A stretch of DNA of 64,000 nt from Yersinia alsatica (GCF_902170305.1 NZ_CABHWW010000033.1:1-64000), one strand, 5' to 3'; counted from the first letter of the stretch, positions 1-10,280 are shown. Numbers and translations: made by a program. Notes: generated by a model not told the origin, from the sequence alone.

Positions 1-120
1 GCTTCTGCCTGCCGAAACAGGCTTCGATATCGTCTTGCGAGTGCCCACACAGATTGTCTGATAAATTGTTAAAGAGCGTTCGTTACCCGTTTGCCTTTCG
101 GCGAATCTTACGGTAACGCG
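1..120 (-). promoter_or_regulatory. rRNA operon leader with boxA antitermination site
   Basis: Read on the minus strand, this is the typical enterobacterial 16S rRNA leader. The boxA core GCTCTTTAACAA lies at 66-77 and is followed by the conserved leader that ends in the inverted repeat at the window edge. BoxA loads the Nus antitermination complex so that rRNA transcription escapes Rho. The 16S gene itself is outside the window. Gene order clpB-then-rrn on the same strand matches the E. coli rrnG locus. Confidence 0.85.
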
Positions 121-128
121 GGAGGCAG

Positions 129-156
129 ATAATACGCTTTCCCGCTGAAGAGTCAA
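129..156 (-). promoter_or_regulatory. rRNA operon promoter P2
   Basis: On the minus strand a -35 box TTGACT (151-156) and a -10 box TATTAT (129-134) are separated by 16 bp. It lies about 120 bp downstream of P1, the usual arrangement of tandem rrn promoters, and upstream of the boxA leader. Confidence 0.8.
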
Positions 157-248
157 GGTTTTCTTTTGTTTCTTTCGAAGTCAAAATCATTCTTTTCTCT
201 TCCTGACCCGGCGAAGTCTGTTTCGTTGTTCCCGGTCAGTGGAGGCGC

Positions 249-300
249 ATTATAGGGAGTTCCTGACAGCCTGCAACCCCTAATTTGAAAAAACTTTTCA
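249..300 (-). promoter_or_regulatory. rRNA operon promoter P1 with UP element
   Basis: On the minus strand the -35 box TTGCAG (271-276) and a consensus -10 box TATAAT (249-254) have a 16-bp spacer. A GC-rich discriminator (GCGCC) follows, as expected for a stringently controlled rrn P1. The A/T-rich stretch just upstream (281-300) is a candidate UP element. Confidence 0.85.
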
Positions 301-348
301 ACCGCTCATTAATGCGGCAAAAATGCCAAATACGGTGAAAAAGACAAC

Positions 349-374
349 AAAAAGGGGGCAATTTCTCGCCCCCT
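349..374 (-). terminator. clpB intrinsic terminator
   Basis: On the minus strand GGGGGC and GCCCCC (354-359 and 368-373) form a 6-bp G/C stem with an 8-nt loop, followed by a T run. It separates clpB from the rRNA promoters. Confidence 0.85.
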
Positions 375-387
375 TAAGGATTAACCA

Positions 388-2961
388 TTACTGCTTAGCA
401 ATGATATGCCCATTTTCGACATCCAGAGTCACTGGTACTCCCGGTATTAATTTGCCGGAAAGTATCTGCTGCGACAGCGGATTCTCGATTTCCTGCTGAA
501 TAGCACGTTTCAATGGCCGTGCACCATAAACAGGATCGAAGCCGGTTTCACCCAGGAACTCCAACGCAGGTTGAGTAATAGTGACCTGATAGCCACGCTC
601 TTCCAGACGTTTGTACAGACGTTCCAGTTGGATACGAGCAATTGAAGCCAAATGCGCCCGACCCAGCGGATGGAAAACTACAACCTCATCTATACGGTTA
701 ATGAATTCAGGGCGGAAGTGGTGAGTCACAACTTCCATCACCATATTCTTCATTTCGGTGTAACTTCTTTCACCGAAACGTTCCTGAATCAAATCTGAAC
801 CGAGGTTAGAGGTCATGATGACTACCGTGTTGCGGAAGTCGACTGTTCTACCCTGCCCATCAGTCAAGCGCCCATCATCCAACACCTGCAATAGAATGTT
901 GAATACATCTGGATGCGCTTTTTCTACTTCATCCAGCAGAATGACTGAATAAGGACGACGGCGTACCGCTTCCGTCAGATAACCACCTTCTTCATAACCG
1001 ACATAGCCCGGAGGCGCACCGACCAACCGAGACACGGAGTGTTTCTCCATAAACTCGGACATATCAATACGCACCATGGCATCGTCACTGTCGAACAAGA
1101 AATTCGCCAGCGCTTTGCACAACTCGGTTTTACCTACCCCAGTTGGCCCTAAGAATAGGAAGGAACCAATTGGGCGGTTTGGATCTGATAACCCAGCACG
1201 GCTACGACGAATCGCATTAGATACCGCTTCAACCGCTTCATCTTGCCCAATGACGCGTGTATGCAGATCCTCTTCCATGCGCAGCAACTTATCTCGCTCA
1301 CTTTCCAGCATGCGAGAGACCGGAATACCGGTCCAGCGCGCCAACACTTCAGCAATCTCTGCTTCAGTGACGCGATTACGCAGCAGCTTCATGGTTTTCC
1401 CTTCAAGCGCCGTTGCCGCCGCCAGCTGTTTCTCCAGCTCAGGGATTTTACCGTACTGAAGTTCTGACATCCGCGCCAAGTCACCGACACGACGAGCTTG
1501 CTCTAAGGTGATTTTGGCTTGTTCCAGTTCAGTTTTAATATTCTGAGTCCCGGTGAGAGAGGCTTTTTCTGCTTTCCACTCTTCTTCCAGCTCGGAATAT
1601 TCACGCTCTTTCTGCTCTAATTCGGTATTGAGCATTTCCAGACGTTTTTTACTGGCGTCATCAGACTCTTTTTTCAGTGCCTGCTGCTCCAGTTTCAATT
1701 GGATAATCCGACGTTCCAGACGATCCAATGATTCTGGTTTTGAATCCATCTGCATACGGATGCTAGAACCGGCTTCATCGATAAGGTCGATAGCTTTATC
1801 CGGTAACTGGCGATCCGAGATATAACGATGCGACAGTGTTGCCGCAGCAACAATTGCCGGGTCGGTTATCTGCACATGGTGATGCAGCTCATAACGCTCT
1901 TTCAACCCACGCAAAATGGCAATGGTGTCTTCGACTGTTGGTTCTGCCACATAGACTTTCTGGAAACGCCGCTCCAGCGCCGCATCCTTCTCTATATATT
2001 GACGATATTCGTCAAGAGTGGTGGCCCCCACGCAATGCAATTCACCACGCGCTAGCGCAGGTTTCAGCATGTTGCCCGCATCCATTGCGCCGTCGCCTTT
2101 ACCGGCCCCGACCATGGTATGCAATTCATCAATGAACAAGATCACACTGCCTTCTTGTTTTGATAAATCGTTCAACACGCCTTTCAAGCGCTCTTCAAAC
2201 TCACCGCGATACTTAGCACCCGCAATCAGGGCGCCCATATCTAAAGAAAGCACACGTTTATGTTTCAGGCCTTCAGGCACTTCGCCATTCACGATACGTT
2301 GGGCCAGACCTTCCACGATAGCCGTTTTACCGACACCGGGTTCACCAATTAATACCGGGTTATTTTTAGTCCGGCGCTGTAGCACCTGAATGGTACGGCG
2401 AATTTCTTCATCACGGCCAATAACCGGGTCGAGCTTGCCTTGTTCCGCACGCTCGGTCAGGTCGATAGTGAATTTTTTCAATGCCTGGCGCTGATCTTCC
2501 GCACCCTGATCATCGACTTTGTCACCACCACGCATATTTTCAATTGCCTTATCTATATTACTTGTTGTTGCACCTGCGGCCTTTAACATGTCAGTTAAGG
2601 TGCCGCGATCCTCAAGGACTGCCAGAACAAACAGCTCTGAAGAGATAAATTTATCTGCGCGCTTCTGCGCTAATTTGTCACACAGATTCAATACACGGAC
2701 CAGCTCGTTCGATGGTTGAACATCACCGCCGGTGCCTTCGACTTGCGGAAGTCGACCCAAAGCTTGCTCAATATCGCTACGCAAACTAGCGACATTAATA
2801 CCCGCCGAGGTCAACAATGGGCGAACCGTCCCCCCATCCTGATTGAGCAATGCGCTCATCAAATGTAACGGTTCAATAAATTGGTTGTCGCGCCCGAGTG
2901 CTAAAGACTGGGCATCGGCGAGGGCAAGCTGGAATTTACTAGTAAGACGATCCAGACGCAT
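388..2961 (-). CDS. clpB: ClpB protein disaggregase (Hsp104 family)
   Basis: A hexameric cytoplasmic AAA+ ATPase that pulls polypeptides out of aggregates together with DnaK/DnaJ/GrpE. The 857-residue product, the E. coli length, shows the Clp N domain (about 1-145), a first AAA+ module with Walker A GEPGVGKT near 206, the coiled-coil M domain (about 410-525) and a second AAA+ module with Walker A GPTGVGKT near 605. The start MRLDRL was chosen over an ATG seven codons upstream because GGAGGT sits just before it and the family begins there. A sigma32 promoter precedes it and a terminator follows. The codon for Val149, a GTG in E. coli that initiates the short form ClpB-deltaN, is GTC here (2515-2517), so the short form, if made, must use another codon such as ATG at 2533-2535. 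Confidence 0.97.
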   Translation of the reverse strand: MRLDRLTSKFQLALADAQSLALGRDNQFIEPLHLMSALLNQDGGTVRPLLTSAGINVASLRSDIEQALGRLPQVEGTGGDVQPSNELVRVLNLCDKLAQKRADKFISSELFVLAVLEDRGTLTDMLKAAGATTSNIDKAIENMRGGDKVDDQGAEDQRQALKKFTIDLTERAEQGKLDPVIGRDEEIRRTIQVLQRRTKNNPVLIGEPGVGKTAIVEGLAQRIVNGEVPEGLKHKRVLSLDMGALIAGAKYRGEFEERLKGVLNDLSKQEGSVILFIDELHTMVGAGKGDGAMDAGNMLKPALARGELHCVGATTLDEYRQYIEKDAALERRFQKVYVAEPTVEDTIAILRGLKERYELHHHVQITDPAIVAAATLSHRYISDRQLPDKAIDLIDEAGSSIRMQMDSKPESLDRLERRIIQLKLEQQALKKESDDASKKRLEMLNTELEQKEREYSELEEEWKAEKASLTGTQNIKTELEQAKITLEQARRVGDLARMSELQYGKIPELEKQLAAATALEGKTMKLLRNRVTEAEIAEVLARWTGIPVSRMLESERDKLLRMEEDLHTRVIGQDEAVEAVSNAIRRSRAGLSDPNRPIGSFLFLGPTGVGKTELCKALANFLFDSDDAMVRIDMSEFMEKHSVSRLVGAPPGYVGYEEGGYLTEAVRRRPYSVILLDEVEKAHPDVFNILLQVLDDGRLTDGQGRTVDFRNTVVIMTSNLGSDLIQERFGERSYTEMKNMVMEVVTHHFRPEFINRIDEVVVFHPLGRAHLASIARIQLERLYKRLEERGYQVTITQPALEFLGETGFDPVYGARPLKRAIQQEIENPLSQQILSGKLIPGVPVTLDVENGHIIAKQ

Positions 2962-2999
2962 AACACCTCCAATGTTGGTCAAAATTGCTACTGGAGATT

Positions 3000-3027
3000 A
3001 GATGAGGTCATCCCTCAAATTTTCAAG
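3000..3027 (-). promoter_or_regulatory. sigma32 heat-shock promoter of clpB
   Basis: On the minus strand CTTGAAA (3021-3027) and CCTCATCT (3000-3007) are 13 bp apart, matching the sigma32 consensus CTTGAAA / CCCCATnT with one mismatch in the -10 element. It sits directly upstream of clpB, as in E. coli. Confidence 0.8.
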
Positions 3028-3091
3028 GTTATTTCGACACTATATTTAGAGTACAACGTTATGCGCCAGCGGATCGTCCTAATTTCATAGG

Positions 3092-3823
3092 TTATATCAG
3101 CCAGACTAAACTTGCCATACGCCCGGTGATTCCATCGCGCCGATAGGAGAAAAATTGTTGTTTTTCACTCACGGTACAGTGATCTCCACCATAGATGGCA
3201 TGGATACCCACAGCTTGTAGCCGCTGTCGGGCTAATAAATAGATGTCGGCAAGATATTGGGTACCGGCAGGTATAAATGCTGCGGCGGCTTGTGTGTCGA
3301 TATCGATAAATGCCTGTTTAACCTCTTCACCCACTTCGAACTGCTGCGGGCCAATTGCTGGACCTAGCCAGGCAATAATCGAGGAAGGAGCAGCATTAAA
3401 TTGTGCCATTGTCTGTTCAAGGACGCCCGCACATAAGCCACGCCAGCCAGCATGCGCTGCAGCGACTTCATCGCCAGCCAATGAGCAGAACAGCACTGGC
3501 AAGCAATCGGCGGTCATGACCGCACAAACTTGCCCAGTAACACGGCTATATACCGCATCTGCCTGTACATCAGAAATTGCCGAGCCGTCCAGATGGAGAA
3601 CACGAGTACCGTGCACCTGCTCTAACCAAACGGGCATTTGCGGCAACTGCCCTTGTTCCACTAAACGTTGACGATTGGTTATCACCGTGGCGGCAATATC
3701 CCCCACGTGAGTGCCAAGGTTTAATGAATCATAAGGGAATTCGCTGATACCGCCGTGACGGGTGGTACTGCATGCCTTAACACTGGCAGGCGCTGGCCAA
3801 TCGGGAAGTATCAGCTTATTCAT
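3092..3823 (-). CDS. pgeF: Purine nucleoside phosphorylase / laccase-domain protein YfiH
   Basis: A member of the multicopper-polyphenol-oxidase (YfiH/LACC1) family. Relatives act as purine nucleoside phosphorylase/adenosine deaminase, and E. coli PgeF edits cytoplasmic peptidoglycan precursors. The 243-residue product keeps the family metal-binding residues: the His in EQVHG, the Cys in MTADCLP and the His in AAHAGWRG. The start used is the ATG that overlaps the rluD stop codon (TAATG), giving the E. coli length; a TTG two codons upstream is less likely. The overlap implies translational coupling with rluD, the usual enterobacterial arrangement. Confidence 0.93.
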   Translation of the reverse strand: MNKLILPDWPAPASVKACSTTRHGGISEFPYDSLNLGTHVGDIAATVITNRQRLVEQGQLPQMPVWLEQVHGTRVLHLDGSAISDVQADAVYSRVTGQVCAVMTADCLPVLFCSLAGDEVAAAHAGWRGLCAGVLEQTMAQFNAAPSSIIAWLGPAIGPQQFEVGEEVKQAFIDIDTQAAAAFIPAGTQYLADIYLLARQRLQAVGIHAIYGGDHCTVSEKQQFFSYRRDGITGRMASLVWLI

Positions 3824-4800
3824 TACCAATCCATCTGATCTTTGAATTCTTCAGTATCGGCTTTCAGTGCATTAATCAGCTCAACCATATCTTCTGGTAA
3901 TGCTGCATGCCATTCCATTTGAATGCCACTGATTGGATGATACAAACGCAGCATGGTTGCATGCAGCGCCTGGCGGTCAAAGCCACGCAGAATAGAAATA
4001 AAGGAATCAGATGCCCCTCTTGGCGGACGCGGGCGGCCACCATACAGCTGATCACCCACCAGCGGATGGTTTATATGAGACATATGCACACGAATCTGGT
4101 GCGTGCGACCTGTCTCTAAACGTAAGCGCAGGCGAGTATGGGCACGGAAATGCTCCATAATGCGATAATGCGTGGTCGCCGGTTTACCCATTGGGTGCAC
4201 AGCCATATGTGTGCGCTTGGTAGAATGACGAGAAATAGGCTCATCAACTCTGCCGCCAGCTGTCATATTTCCGATTGCCACTGCTTCATACTCACGGGTA
4301 ATTTCGCGCGCTTGCAGTGCCTCAACCAAACGAGTCTGGGCCGGAACGGTTTTTGCCACCACCATCAAGCCAGTGGTATCTTTATCCAGGCGATGTACGA
4401 TACCCGCACGAGGAACATCCATGATTTCCGGGTAGTAATGGAGCAGTGCATTCAGAACTGTGCCATCTGGATTACCGGCACCGGGGTGCACGACTAAACC
4501 ACGGGGTTTATTAATGACCAGAATATCGTTATCTTCATAGACGATATCCAGTGGGATTTCTTGAGGCGCCCAGCGGGCATCTTCCTCAATTTGCGCGTCA
4601 ATTGCGACGAGCTCGCCACCCAACACTTTTTCTTTAGGCTTGTTAATTTTTTTACCGTCGACTGTCACTCTGTCATCCAAAATCCATTCTTTTATACGAG
4701 ATCTTGAATAATCAGGGAACAATTCGGCCAAAGCCTGATCTAACCGTTGACCGAGTTGTGATTCGGCCACCGTTGCGCTGAGTTGTACTTGTTGTGCCAT
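3823..4800 (-). CDS. rluD: 23S rRNA pseudouridine synthase D (U1911/1915/1917)
   Basis: Converts three uridines in helix 69 of 23S rRNA to pseudouridine, which supports late 50S assembly and translation termination. The 325-residue protein has an N-terminal S4 RNA-binding domain (about 18-80, SRSRIKEWILDDRVTVDG) and the RluA-type catalytic domain with the active-site Asp in HRLDKDTTG (near 139). It lies divergently from bamD and overlaps pgeF by one base. This rluD-pgeF pairing with bamD opposite is conserved in enterobacteria. Confidence 0.96.
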   Translation of the reverse strand: MAQQVQLSATVAESQLGQRLDQALAELFPDYSRSRIKEWILDDRVTVDGKKINKPKEKVLGGELVAIDAQIEEDARWAPQEIPLDIVYEDNDILVINKPRGLVVHPGAGNPDGTVLNALLHYYPEIMDVPRAGIVHRLDKDTTGLMVVAKTVPAQTRLVEALQAREITREYEAVAIGNMTAGGRVDEPISRHSTKRTHMAVHPMGKPATTHYRIMEHFRAHTRLRLRLETGRTHQIRVHMSHINHPLVGDQLYGGRPRPPRGASDSFISILRGFDRQALHATMLRLYHPISGIQMEWHAALPEDMVELINALKADTEEFKDQMDW

Positions 4801-4935
4801 ATGCAGCTTCTTGTTCGTTAACGTTGGGTTTTGACGGCGATGCCGTTTAATATAATGTGCTATTGTATCTAGATCTTTGTCGGGAGCTTAACGGACAGTC
4901 TCCCGGAATAACACTTCGAGGATAATCAAAACGTC

Positions 4936-5667
4936 ATGACGCGTATGAAATATCTGGTGGCTGCCGCCACGTTGAGCCTGGTGCTGACCGGTTGCTCCAG
5001 TAACAAGGACGTGGTTCCCGATAACCCGCCTTCTGAGCTCTATGCTACCGCTCAGCAAAAACTGCAGGACGGTAACTTTAAGGGAGCAATTACGCAACTA
5101 GAAGCGTTAGATAACCGCTATCCTTTCGGGCCTTACTCCCAACAAGTTCAGCTTGATTTGATTTATGCGTATTATAAATCTGCTGATCTGCCGTTGGCGC
5201 AAGCCTCAATCGATCGCTTTATGCGCCTTAATCCCACACATCCTAACATCGATTACGTATTATACATGCGTGGTTTGACTGACATGGCTCTGGATGACAG
5301 CGCATTACAAGGCTTTTTCGGGATTGATCGTTCAGACCGCGATCCGCAACATGCTAAGGCCGCATTCCGCGATTTTAACCAGTTGATTCAAAGCTATCCG
5401 AACAGCCAATATGCAACTGACGCGCAAAAACGCCTGATGTTCCTGAAAGATCGTCTGGCCAAGCATGAACTGGCCGTTGCGCAATATTACACTAAACGAG
5501 GCGCTTACGTCGCGGTAGTTAACCGTGTCGAGCAAATGTTGAGAGATTATCCTGATACTCAAGCAACACGCGATGCGCTGCCGTTGATGGAAAATGCTTA
5601 CAAACAACTGCAACTGAATGCCCAGGCAGACAAAGTTGCCAAGATAATTGCGGCAAACCCTGCCTGA
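4936..5667 (+). CDS. bamD: BamD outer-membrane assembly lipoprotein
   Basis: An essential periplasm-facing lipoprotein of the BAM complex that helps fold and insert outer-membrane beta-barrels with BamA. The 243-residue precursor has a lipoprotein signal ending in the lipobox LTGC (acylated Cys20). Five TPR-like repeats follow (for example [23 protein letters not shown] and the later [17 protein letters not shown] helices). The start MTRMKYL matches E. coli, although the GAGGA element is rather far (13 nt). The gene is monocistronic, with an intrinsic terminator just after it. Confidence 0.96.
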   Translation: MTRMKYLVAAATLSLVLTGCSSNKDVVPDNPPSELYATAQQKLQDGNFKGAITQLEALDNRYPFGPYSQQVQLDLIYAYYKSADLPLAQASIDRFMRLNPTHPNIDYVLYMRGLTDMALDDSALQGFFGIDRSDRDPQHAKAAFRDFNQLIQSYPNSQYATDAQKRLMFLKDRLAKHELAVAQYYTKRGAYVAVVNRVEQMLRDYPDTQATRDALPLMENAYKQLQLNAQADKVAKIIAANPA

Positions 5668-5691
5668 TATTATCGCACGATAAAAATAACA

Positions 5692-5717
5692 AACGGCAGC
5701 TCAGGCTGCCGTTTTCA
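5692..5717 (+). terminator. bamD intrinsic terminator
   Basis: AACGGCAGC (5692-5700) and GCTGCCGTT (5705-5713) form a perfect 9-bp stem with a TCAG loop and a short T tail, 24 bases after the bamD stop codon. Confidence 0.85.
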
Positions 5718-5933
5718 ATTCTGTCTAAATCGCCACAAACTGATGAAATTCATGGCCTCAGACTCTCGCGCTGCTATTGCATTCCAAACACAAAAATAAT
5801 GCCATTTTTAGCTAGATGCAGGCGACATAACTTATCGATAATGCGGCATTCTAATCAATGATTCAAGCCCCCAACATCTATTCCTGACGTTAAATCACAG
5901 TTCCCATGACCTTTGCAAAAAGTGACAAAAATA

Positions 5934-5949
5934 AGTGATCTTGATCATA
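5934..5949 (+). promoter_or_regulatory. Candidate CRP site upstream of raiA
   Basis: AGTGA-N6-TCATA matches 8 of 10 conserved positions of the CRP consensus TGTGA-N6-TCACA. It lies 66 bp before the raiA start codon. Control of raiA by catabolite state is an inference. The rest of the 347-bp bamD-raiA gap, after the bamD terminator, shows nothing else I can name. Confidence 0.4.
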
Positions 5950-6014
5950 CATTTTGTGAAAAAGAGAGGTATGCTGAAGTTATCCAAGACGGAGTAGACA
6001 GAGAGGTAAGTCAT

Positions 6015-6377
6015 ATGACAGTCAACATTACCAGTAAACAAATGGATATTACCCCAGCAATTCGTAAACATGTTGAAGACCGTCTCACCAAACTGGATAA
6101 ATGGCAGGCCCAGTTAATCAATCCACATATTGTACTGTCTAAAGATCCGCAAGGATTTGTTGCAGACGCAACTATCAGTACCCCGATGGGCCCCTTGGTT
6201 GCCAGTGCCAAACATGACGATATGTATGCTGCAATTAATGAACTGATCACCAAACTAGAACGCCAATTAAATAAAGTTCAACACAAAGGTGAAGCTCGAC
6301 GTGCGGCAAGCAGTGTTAAAGAAGCTAATCTGGAGTCAGTAGATGTAGAGGAAGAAGAATCCGAGCAGGAACAATAG
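6015..6377 (+). CDS. raiA: Ribosome-associated inhibitor RaiA (YfiA, protein Y)
   Basis: A small cold-shock and stationary-phase factor that binds the 30S A/P sites, blocks initiator tRNA and keeps 70S ribosomes from dimerising. The 120-residue product has the beta-alpha-beta-beta-beta-alpha fold of the HPF/RaiA family, with the conserved N terminus [17 protein letters not shown] and a basic helix [17 protein letters not shown]. It carries an acidic tail ([11 protein letters not shown]), longer than in E. coli (113 residues). The start was chosen for its GAGAGG ribosome-binding site and family agreement; the longer in-frame extension from 5913 has no support. A terminator follows. Confidence 0.95.
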   Translation: MTVNITSKQMDITPAIRKHVEDRLTKLDKWQAQLINPHIVLSKDPQGFVADATISTPMGPLVASAKHDDMYAAINELITKLERQLNKVQHKGEARRAASSVKEANLESVDVEEEESEQEQ

Positions 6378-6405
6378 CCGGGAAATCCATCTCATTTCGG
6401 ATCTA

Positions 6406-6429
6406 ACGCGCCTTTGGGCGCGTTTTTTA
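6406..6429 (+). terminator. raiA intrinsic terminator
   Basis: ACGCGCC and GGCGCGT (6406-6412 and 6417-6423) form a strong stem with a short loop and a T6 tail. Confidence 0.88.
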
Positions 6430-6459
6430 TTGACAGCAATTCAGGCTGGCGGTTAGTTT
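6430..6459 (+). promoter_or_regulatory. Candidate promoter of the pheL-pheA transcript
   Basis: A consensus -35 box TTGACA (6430-6435) is followed 17-18 bp later by a weak -10 candidate (TTAGTT or TAGTTT, 6453-6459). It lies about 120 bp upstream of the leader peptide gene and just after the raiA terminator. The -10 assignment is uncertain. Confidence 0.45.
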
Positions 6460-6578
6460 AGAGTCTGTGTTTGTTTAAAACATGTTGTAGCATGGTATTT
6501 CTCTAGTGGCCTTTTCTCTGGGCCGTCAACAGATACCAATGATGCACAAACCAACTCCATAACAGGTAATCAGCAGCA

Positions 6579-6626
6579 ATGATTAATAAAGTGTTTTTCT
6601 TCGCATTCTTTTTTACCTTCCCCTGA
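6579..6626 (+). CDS. pheL: Phenylalanine-rich leader peptide PheL
   Basis: A 15-residue peptide, [15 protein letters not shown], with seven phenylalanines. It senses charged tRNA-Phe: ribosome stalling on the Phe codons lets the antiterminator form and pheA be transcribed. It is too short for ordinary gene finding but has the exact architecture of E. coli PheL ([15 protein letters not shown]). The [10 protein letters not shown] block is identical. The attenuator described below follows 50 bp later. Confidence 0.95.
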   Translation: [15 protein letters not shown]

Positions 6627-6628
6627 TT

Positions 6629-6700
6629 GGGAGGCGTTTCGTCGTGTGATAAAGAATGCGAAGACGAACAATAAAGCCTCCCAAGCGGGAGGCTTTTTTT
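6629..6700 (+). promoter_or_regulatory. pheA transcription attenuator (antiterminator/terminator)
   Basis: The terminator stem AGCCTCCC/GGGAGGCT (6675-6682 with 6687-6694) ends in a T7 run. A second copy of GGGAGGC at 6629-6635, just after the leader peptide stop, can pair with the same GCCTCCC arm (6676-6682) to form the competing antiterminator. This is classical amino-acid attenuation responding to phenylalanine. Confidence 0.92.
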
Positions 6701-6735
6701 ATGCATAAATCATTCAAAAGAATAAGGCAAACCCG

Positions 6736-7893
6736 ATGAGCGATAACCCATTACTGGTGCTGCGCGAGCGCATCAGCGCACTTGACTTAAAACTGCTGGC
6801 TTTGTTGGCAGAGCGGCGTGGATTAGCGGTGGATGTCGCTAAAGCCAAACAACTTCATCATCGCCCGATTCGTGATAAAGAACGTGAGCGTGACTTGCTG
6901 GATGCACTCATTACGGCCGCTAAGCCTTATGATCTCGATGGATTTTATGTCACCCGCTTGTTCCAACTGATTATCGAAGATTCGGTATTGACTCAGCAGG
7001 CCCTGCTACAGCATCAGCTGAATCAAACAGCTCAGCACTCTGCCCGTATCGCCTTCCTCGGTCCGAAAGGTTCTTACTCACATTTAGCCGCACGCCAATA
7101 CGCTGCTCGTCATTTTGAGCATCTGATTGAATGTGGTTGCCAGAAATTCCAGGATATCTTTACCCAGGTGGAAACCGGGCAAGCGGATTACGCCGTATTA
7201 CCAATAGAGAACACCAGCTCGGGTTCTATTAATGACGTATATGATTTATTGCAGCACACCAGCTTATCTATTGTCGGTGAAATTACCAATCCTATTGACC
7301 ATTGTGTGCTGGTCGCCACCGAAACTGACTTGAGCCAAATCCAAACCGTCTACAGCCACCCACAGCCTTTTCAGCAATGCAGTCAATTCATTAACCGCTT
7401 CCCGCACTGGAAAATCGAATATTGCGAAAGTACTGCCGCCGCGATGGAGAAAGTTGCACAGCTAAACTCACCAACCGCAGCCGCTCTGGGGAGCGAAGCC
7501 GGGGGCGCACTCTATAATTTGCAGGTGTTGGAACATAATTTGGCTAACCAACAGCAAAATATCACTCGCTTTATTGTTCTTGCCCGCAAAGCCATTGATG
7601 TATCGGAGCAGATCCCAGCAAAAACCACCTTAATTATGGCAACAGGCCAACAGTCAGGGGCATTGGTTGAGGCGCTATTAGTATTGAGGGATCACGGGAT
7701 CATTATGACCAAACTTGAATCCCGGCCAATCAATGGCAATCCATGGGAAGAGATGTTTTATATTGATGTGCAAGCTAACTTGCGTTCTGACTCTATGCAA
7801 AAAGCCTTGGCAGATTTGATGCCGATAACCCGTTCACTCAAAGTCTTGGGCTGCTATCCAAGTGAAAACGTGGTGCCGGTCAATCCAAGCTAA
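6736..7893 (+). CDS. pheA: Bifunctional chorismate mutase / prephenate dehydratase
   Basis: Converts chorismate to prephenate and then to phenylpyruvate, committing flux to phenylalanine. The 385-residue protein has the AroQ chorismate mutase domain (about 1-90, [25 protein letters not shown] region), the prephenate dehydratase domain (about 104-285, with the ENTSSGSI motif) and a C-terminal ACT domain. The ACT domain carries the phenylalanine-binding motifs [10 protein letters not shown] and ESRP. It is controlled by the PheL attenuator upstream and shares a bidirectional terminator with the convergent tyrA. Confidence 0.97.
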   Translation: MSDNPLLVLRERISALDLKLLALLAERRGLAVDVAKAKQLHHRPIRDKERERDLLDALITAAKPYDLDGFYVTRLFQLIIEDSVLTQQALLQHQLNQTAQHSARIAFLGPKGSYSHLAARQYAARHFEHLIECGCQKFQDIFTQVETGQADYAVLPIENTSSGSINDVYDLLQHTSLSIVGEITNPIDHCVLVATETDLSQIQTVYSHPQPFQQCSQFINRFPHWKIEYCESTAAAMEKVAQLNSPTAAALGSEAGGALYNLQVLEHNLANQQQNITRFIVLARKAIDVSEQIPAKTTLIMATGQQSGALVEALLVLRDHGIIMTKLESRPINGNPWEEMFYIDVQANLRSDSMQKALADLMPITRSLKVLGCYPSENVVPVNPS

Positions 7894-7930
7894 CCTTTCA
7901 GTCTTTGTCGCTAAGCATAAGAATAGAAAG

Positions 7931-7966
7931 CAAAAAGTCACCCCGACACTGTCGGGATGACTTTTT
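7931..7966. terminator. Bidirectional terminator between pheA and tyrA
   Basis: An imperfect inverted repeat (AGTCA-CCCCGAC against GTCGGGATGACT) has A residues on its left and a T5 run on its right, so it can terminate both pheA (plus) and the aroF-tyrA transcript (minus). Confidence 0.85.
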
Positions 7967-7980
7967 AAAATAAAGCGGAG

Positions 7981-9102
7981 TTACTGCCGGTTGTCGTTTG
8001 CTTGGCGCAATAATGAACGGCTTTCTACCAAGAAACGCTCGGCATAATCGCCAAACCAGTGCTCAACTTTCTGGAAGCTTTGCACAAAAGCTTGCTTGTC
8101 ACTTTGCTCCAGCAAAGTAATCGCTTCGCCAAAACGTTTGTAATAGCGCTTAATCAACGCCAGATTATCTTCCGATGACATAATGATATCAGCGTAGAGC
8201 TGCGGATCTTGTGCAAATAGCCGCCCAACCATCGCTAACTCTAGACGATAAATGGGTGAAGACAGTGCCAGTAATTGCTCTAACTGCACATTTTCTTCTG
8301 CTAAATGCAATCCATATGCAAAAGTCGCAAAATGGCGTAGCGCCTGAATAAACGCCATATTCTGATCATGCTCAACAGCACTGATTCGATGTAACCGTGC
8401 GCCCCATACCTGTAACTGCTCCAACAGCCACTGATAAGCTTGCGGGTCACGGCCATCGCAATACACCACAACTTGTTTCGCTAAACTGCCTACATCAGGC
8501 CCAAACATAGGGTGCAGGCCAACAACCGGCCCTTCGTGGGCGGCCAACATGGCTTGCAGTGGTTTATTCTTCACTGACGCGAGATCCAGCAAAATACAAT
8601 CTGACGGCAGTTTTGGTAATCGGTTGATAACATCTTCAGTAATGTGAATAGGCACACTGACAATCACCATACCGGCATCAGCCAGAATAGACTCAGCCTG
8701 CGGCCAATCCTCTTGTTCCAGTGTTTTTACCTGATAGCCAGATAGCGTTAGCATTCTGCTGAATAACCGCCCCATCTGGCCCTGACCACCGATAATAACC
8801 ACCGGGCGCAATTGCGGGCATAACGTCTTAAAACCTTTGTCATTCTCGCTGGTATAAGACTCTCGCATTATTCGGCGCAATACGTCTTCAATCAAATCAG
8901 GCGGAACACCCAGAGCCTCGGCTTCCTGTCGGCGTGAGGCCAGCATTGCCGCCTCACGGTCCGGAACATAAATAGGCAAGCCATAACGACTTTTAACTTC
9001 GCCTACTTCTGCCACTAAATGCAGACGCTTAGCCAACAAATCCAACAGGGCTTTATCGACTTCATCAATTTGATCACGTAAAGCGGTCAGTTCAGCCACC
9101 AT
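7981..9102 (-). CDS. tyrA: Bifunctional chorismate mutase / prephenate dehydrogenase
   Basis: Converts chorismate through prephenate to 4-hydroxyphenylpyruvate for tyrosine synthesis. The 373-residue protein, the E. coli length, starts with an AroQ-type chorismate mutase domain ([20 protein letters not shown]). The NAD-dependent dehydrogenase follows with its Rossmann motif [13 protein letters not shown] near 102-114 and the segment [13 protein letters not shown]. It lies 2 bp after the aroF stop codon, with its ribosome-binding site (AGAGGA) inside aroF, so the two are co-translated. Expression should follow the TyrR-like boxes upstream of aroF. Confidence 0.97.
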   Translation of the reverse strand: MVAELTALRDQIDEVDKALLDLLAKRLHLVAEVGEVKSRYGLPIYVPDREAAMLASRRQEAEALGVPPDLIEDVLRRIMRESYTSENDKGFKTLCPQLRPVVIIGGQGQMGRLFSRMLTLSGYQVKTLEQEDWPQAESILADAGMVIVSVPIHITEDVINRLPKLPSDCILLDLASVKNKPLQAMLAAHEGPVVGLHPMFGPDVGSLAKQVVVYCDGRDPQAYQWLLEQLQVWGARLHRISAVEHDQNMAFIQALRHFATFAYGLHLAEENVQLEQLLALSSPIYRLELAMVGRLFAQDPQLYADIIMSSEDNLALIKRYYKRFGEAITLLEQSDKQAFVQSFQKVEHWFGDYAERFLVESRSLLRQANDNRQ

Positions 9103-9104
9103 AC

Positions 9105-10190
9105 TTACTTTTCCTCTGCAGTCCGTGCCGCCAGCGCTGAACGTAATTCCTGGTGCATTTCACGTAACAAGGTCTCAGTCGTATCCCAGTTAATACAGGC
9201 ATCGGTCACGGAAACACCGTAGCGCATATCTGCCCGTGGTTGCTCAGAGGACTGATTCCCTTCGTGAATGTTACTTTCCAGCATCACGCCAGTAATAGAA
9301 CGATTGCCAGCCTTGATCTGCTCAACAACAGATTCAGCGACTGCAGTCTGACGACGGAAGTCTTTATTCGAATTACCATGACTGCAATCTATCATTAAGG
9401 ATGGAACGAGTCCCGCATCCTGCATCTGTTTTTCGCACTGGGCAACATCTTGTGCGCTGTAATTAGGGGTTTTGCCACCACGTAAAATCACATGGCCGTG
9501 TGGGTTACCTTGAGTTTGCAGCAAGCAAACCTGACCAGACTGGTTAATCCCCATGAAACGGTGTGGCATAGCTGCCGCGCGCATTGCATTGATTGCAGTA
9601 CCCAGGCTGCCATCAGTACCATTCTTGAACCCAACTGGCATGGACAAGCCCGAGGCCATTTCACGGTGAGTCTGCGATTCAGTGGTACGCGCGCCGATAG
9701 CTGACCAACTGAATAAGTCACCCAAGTATTGCGGGCTGTTCGGGTCCAGAGCTTCGGTTGCCAATGGCAAGCCCATCTCCACTAAATCCAGTAGCAATTG
9801 ACGTGCAATTTGTAATCCTTTTTCTACATCAAAAGAACCATCCATCGCAGGGTCATTGATCAGGCCTTTCCAACCAACAGTAGTTCTTGGTTTTTCGAAG
9901 TAGACACGCATAACGATATACAGGCTATCACTCAATTGTGCAGAGAGAGTTTTCAAACGACGCGCATAATCCAGAGCAGCATCCACATCGTGGATCGAAC
10001 ATGGCCCACAGACGACCAACAAACGTGGGTCTCGTCCCTGAACAATATCAGCAATAGTTTTGCGTGCAGCTTCAATTGCATACTGACCATTGCTGCTCAA
10101 AGGAAACTGGGTTTTCAGTTCTTCAGGTGTCATCAATACTTGTTCAGCACTGATATGGACATTATTGAGCGCGTCTTTTTGCATGATCAT
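9105..10190 (-). CDS. aroF: DAHP synthase, tyrosine-sensitive type (AroF)
   Basis: Condenses phosphoenolpyruvate and erythrose 4-phosphate to DAHP, the first step of the shikimate pathway. The class I DAHP synthase of about 360 residues begins M(IM)[10 protein letters not shown], which identifies the AroF isozyme, and keeps [23 protein letters not shown] and the metal-site region [10 protein letters not shown]. The first of two close ATGs is used because AGG lies 8 nt before it; the second (10184) is where E. coli AroF begins. It forms an operon with tyrA, and feedback inhibition by tyrosine is the family rule. Confidence 0.96.
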   Translation of the reverse strand: MIMQKDALNNVHISAEQVLMTPEELKTQFPLSSNGQYAIEAARKTIADIVQGRDPRLLVVCGPCSIHDVDAALDYARRLKTLSAQLSDSLYIVMRVYFEKPRTTVGWKGLINDPAMDGSFDVEKGLQIARQLLLDLVEMGLPLATEALDPNSPQYLGDLFSWSAIGARTTESQTHREMASGLSMPVGFKNGTDGSLGTAINAMRAAAMPHRFMGINQSGQVCLLQTQGNPHGHVILRGGKTPNYSAQDVAQCEKQMQDAGLVPSLMIDCSHGNSNKDFRRQTAVAESVVEQIKAGNRSITGVMLESNIHEGNQSSEQPRADMRYGVSVTDACINWDTTETLLREMHQELRSALAARTAEEK

Positions 10191-10252
10191 ATTCTTTACC
10201 TATCTCTCTGTTTAGCCGATGTCGTTTAGCGTGTTTGTCGTTTGAAGACTCT

Positions 10253-10280
10253 ACAATACCATGGCGTGTAAAGTTTTCAA
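10253..10280 (-). promoter_or_regulatory. Candidate aroF promoter
   Basis: On the minus strand TTGAAA (10275-10280) and TATTGT (10253-10258) are separated by 16 bp, about 65 bp upstream of aroF. It overlaps the most proximal TyrR-like arm, as expected for a repressed promoter. Confidence 0.55.

Noticed and set aside
5913-6014. Longer raiA start adding 34 residues
   Set aside because: The extension covers the candidate CRP/promoter region and has no counterpart in the family, while the called start has GAGAGG at proper distance.
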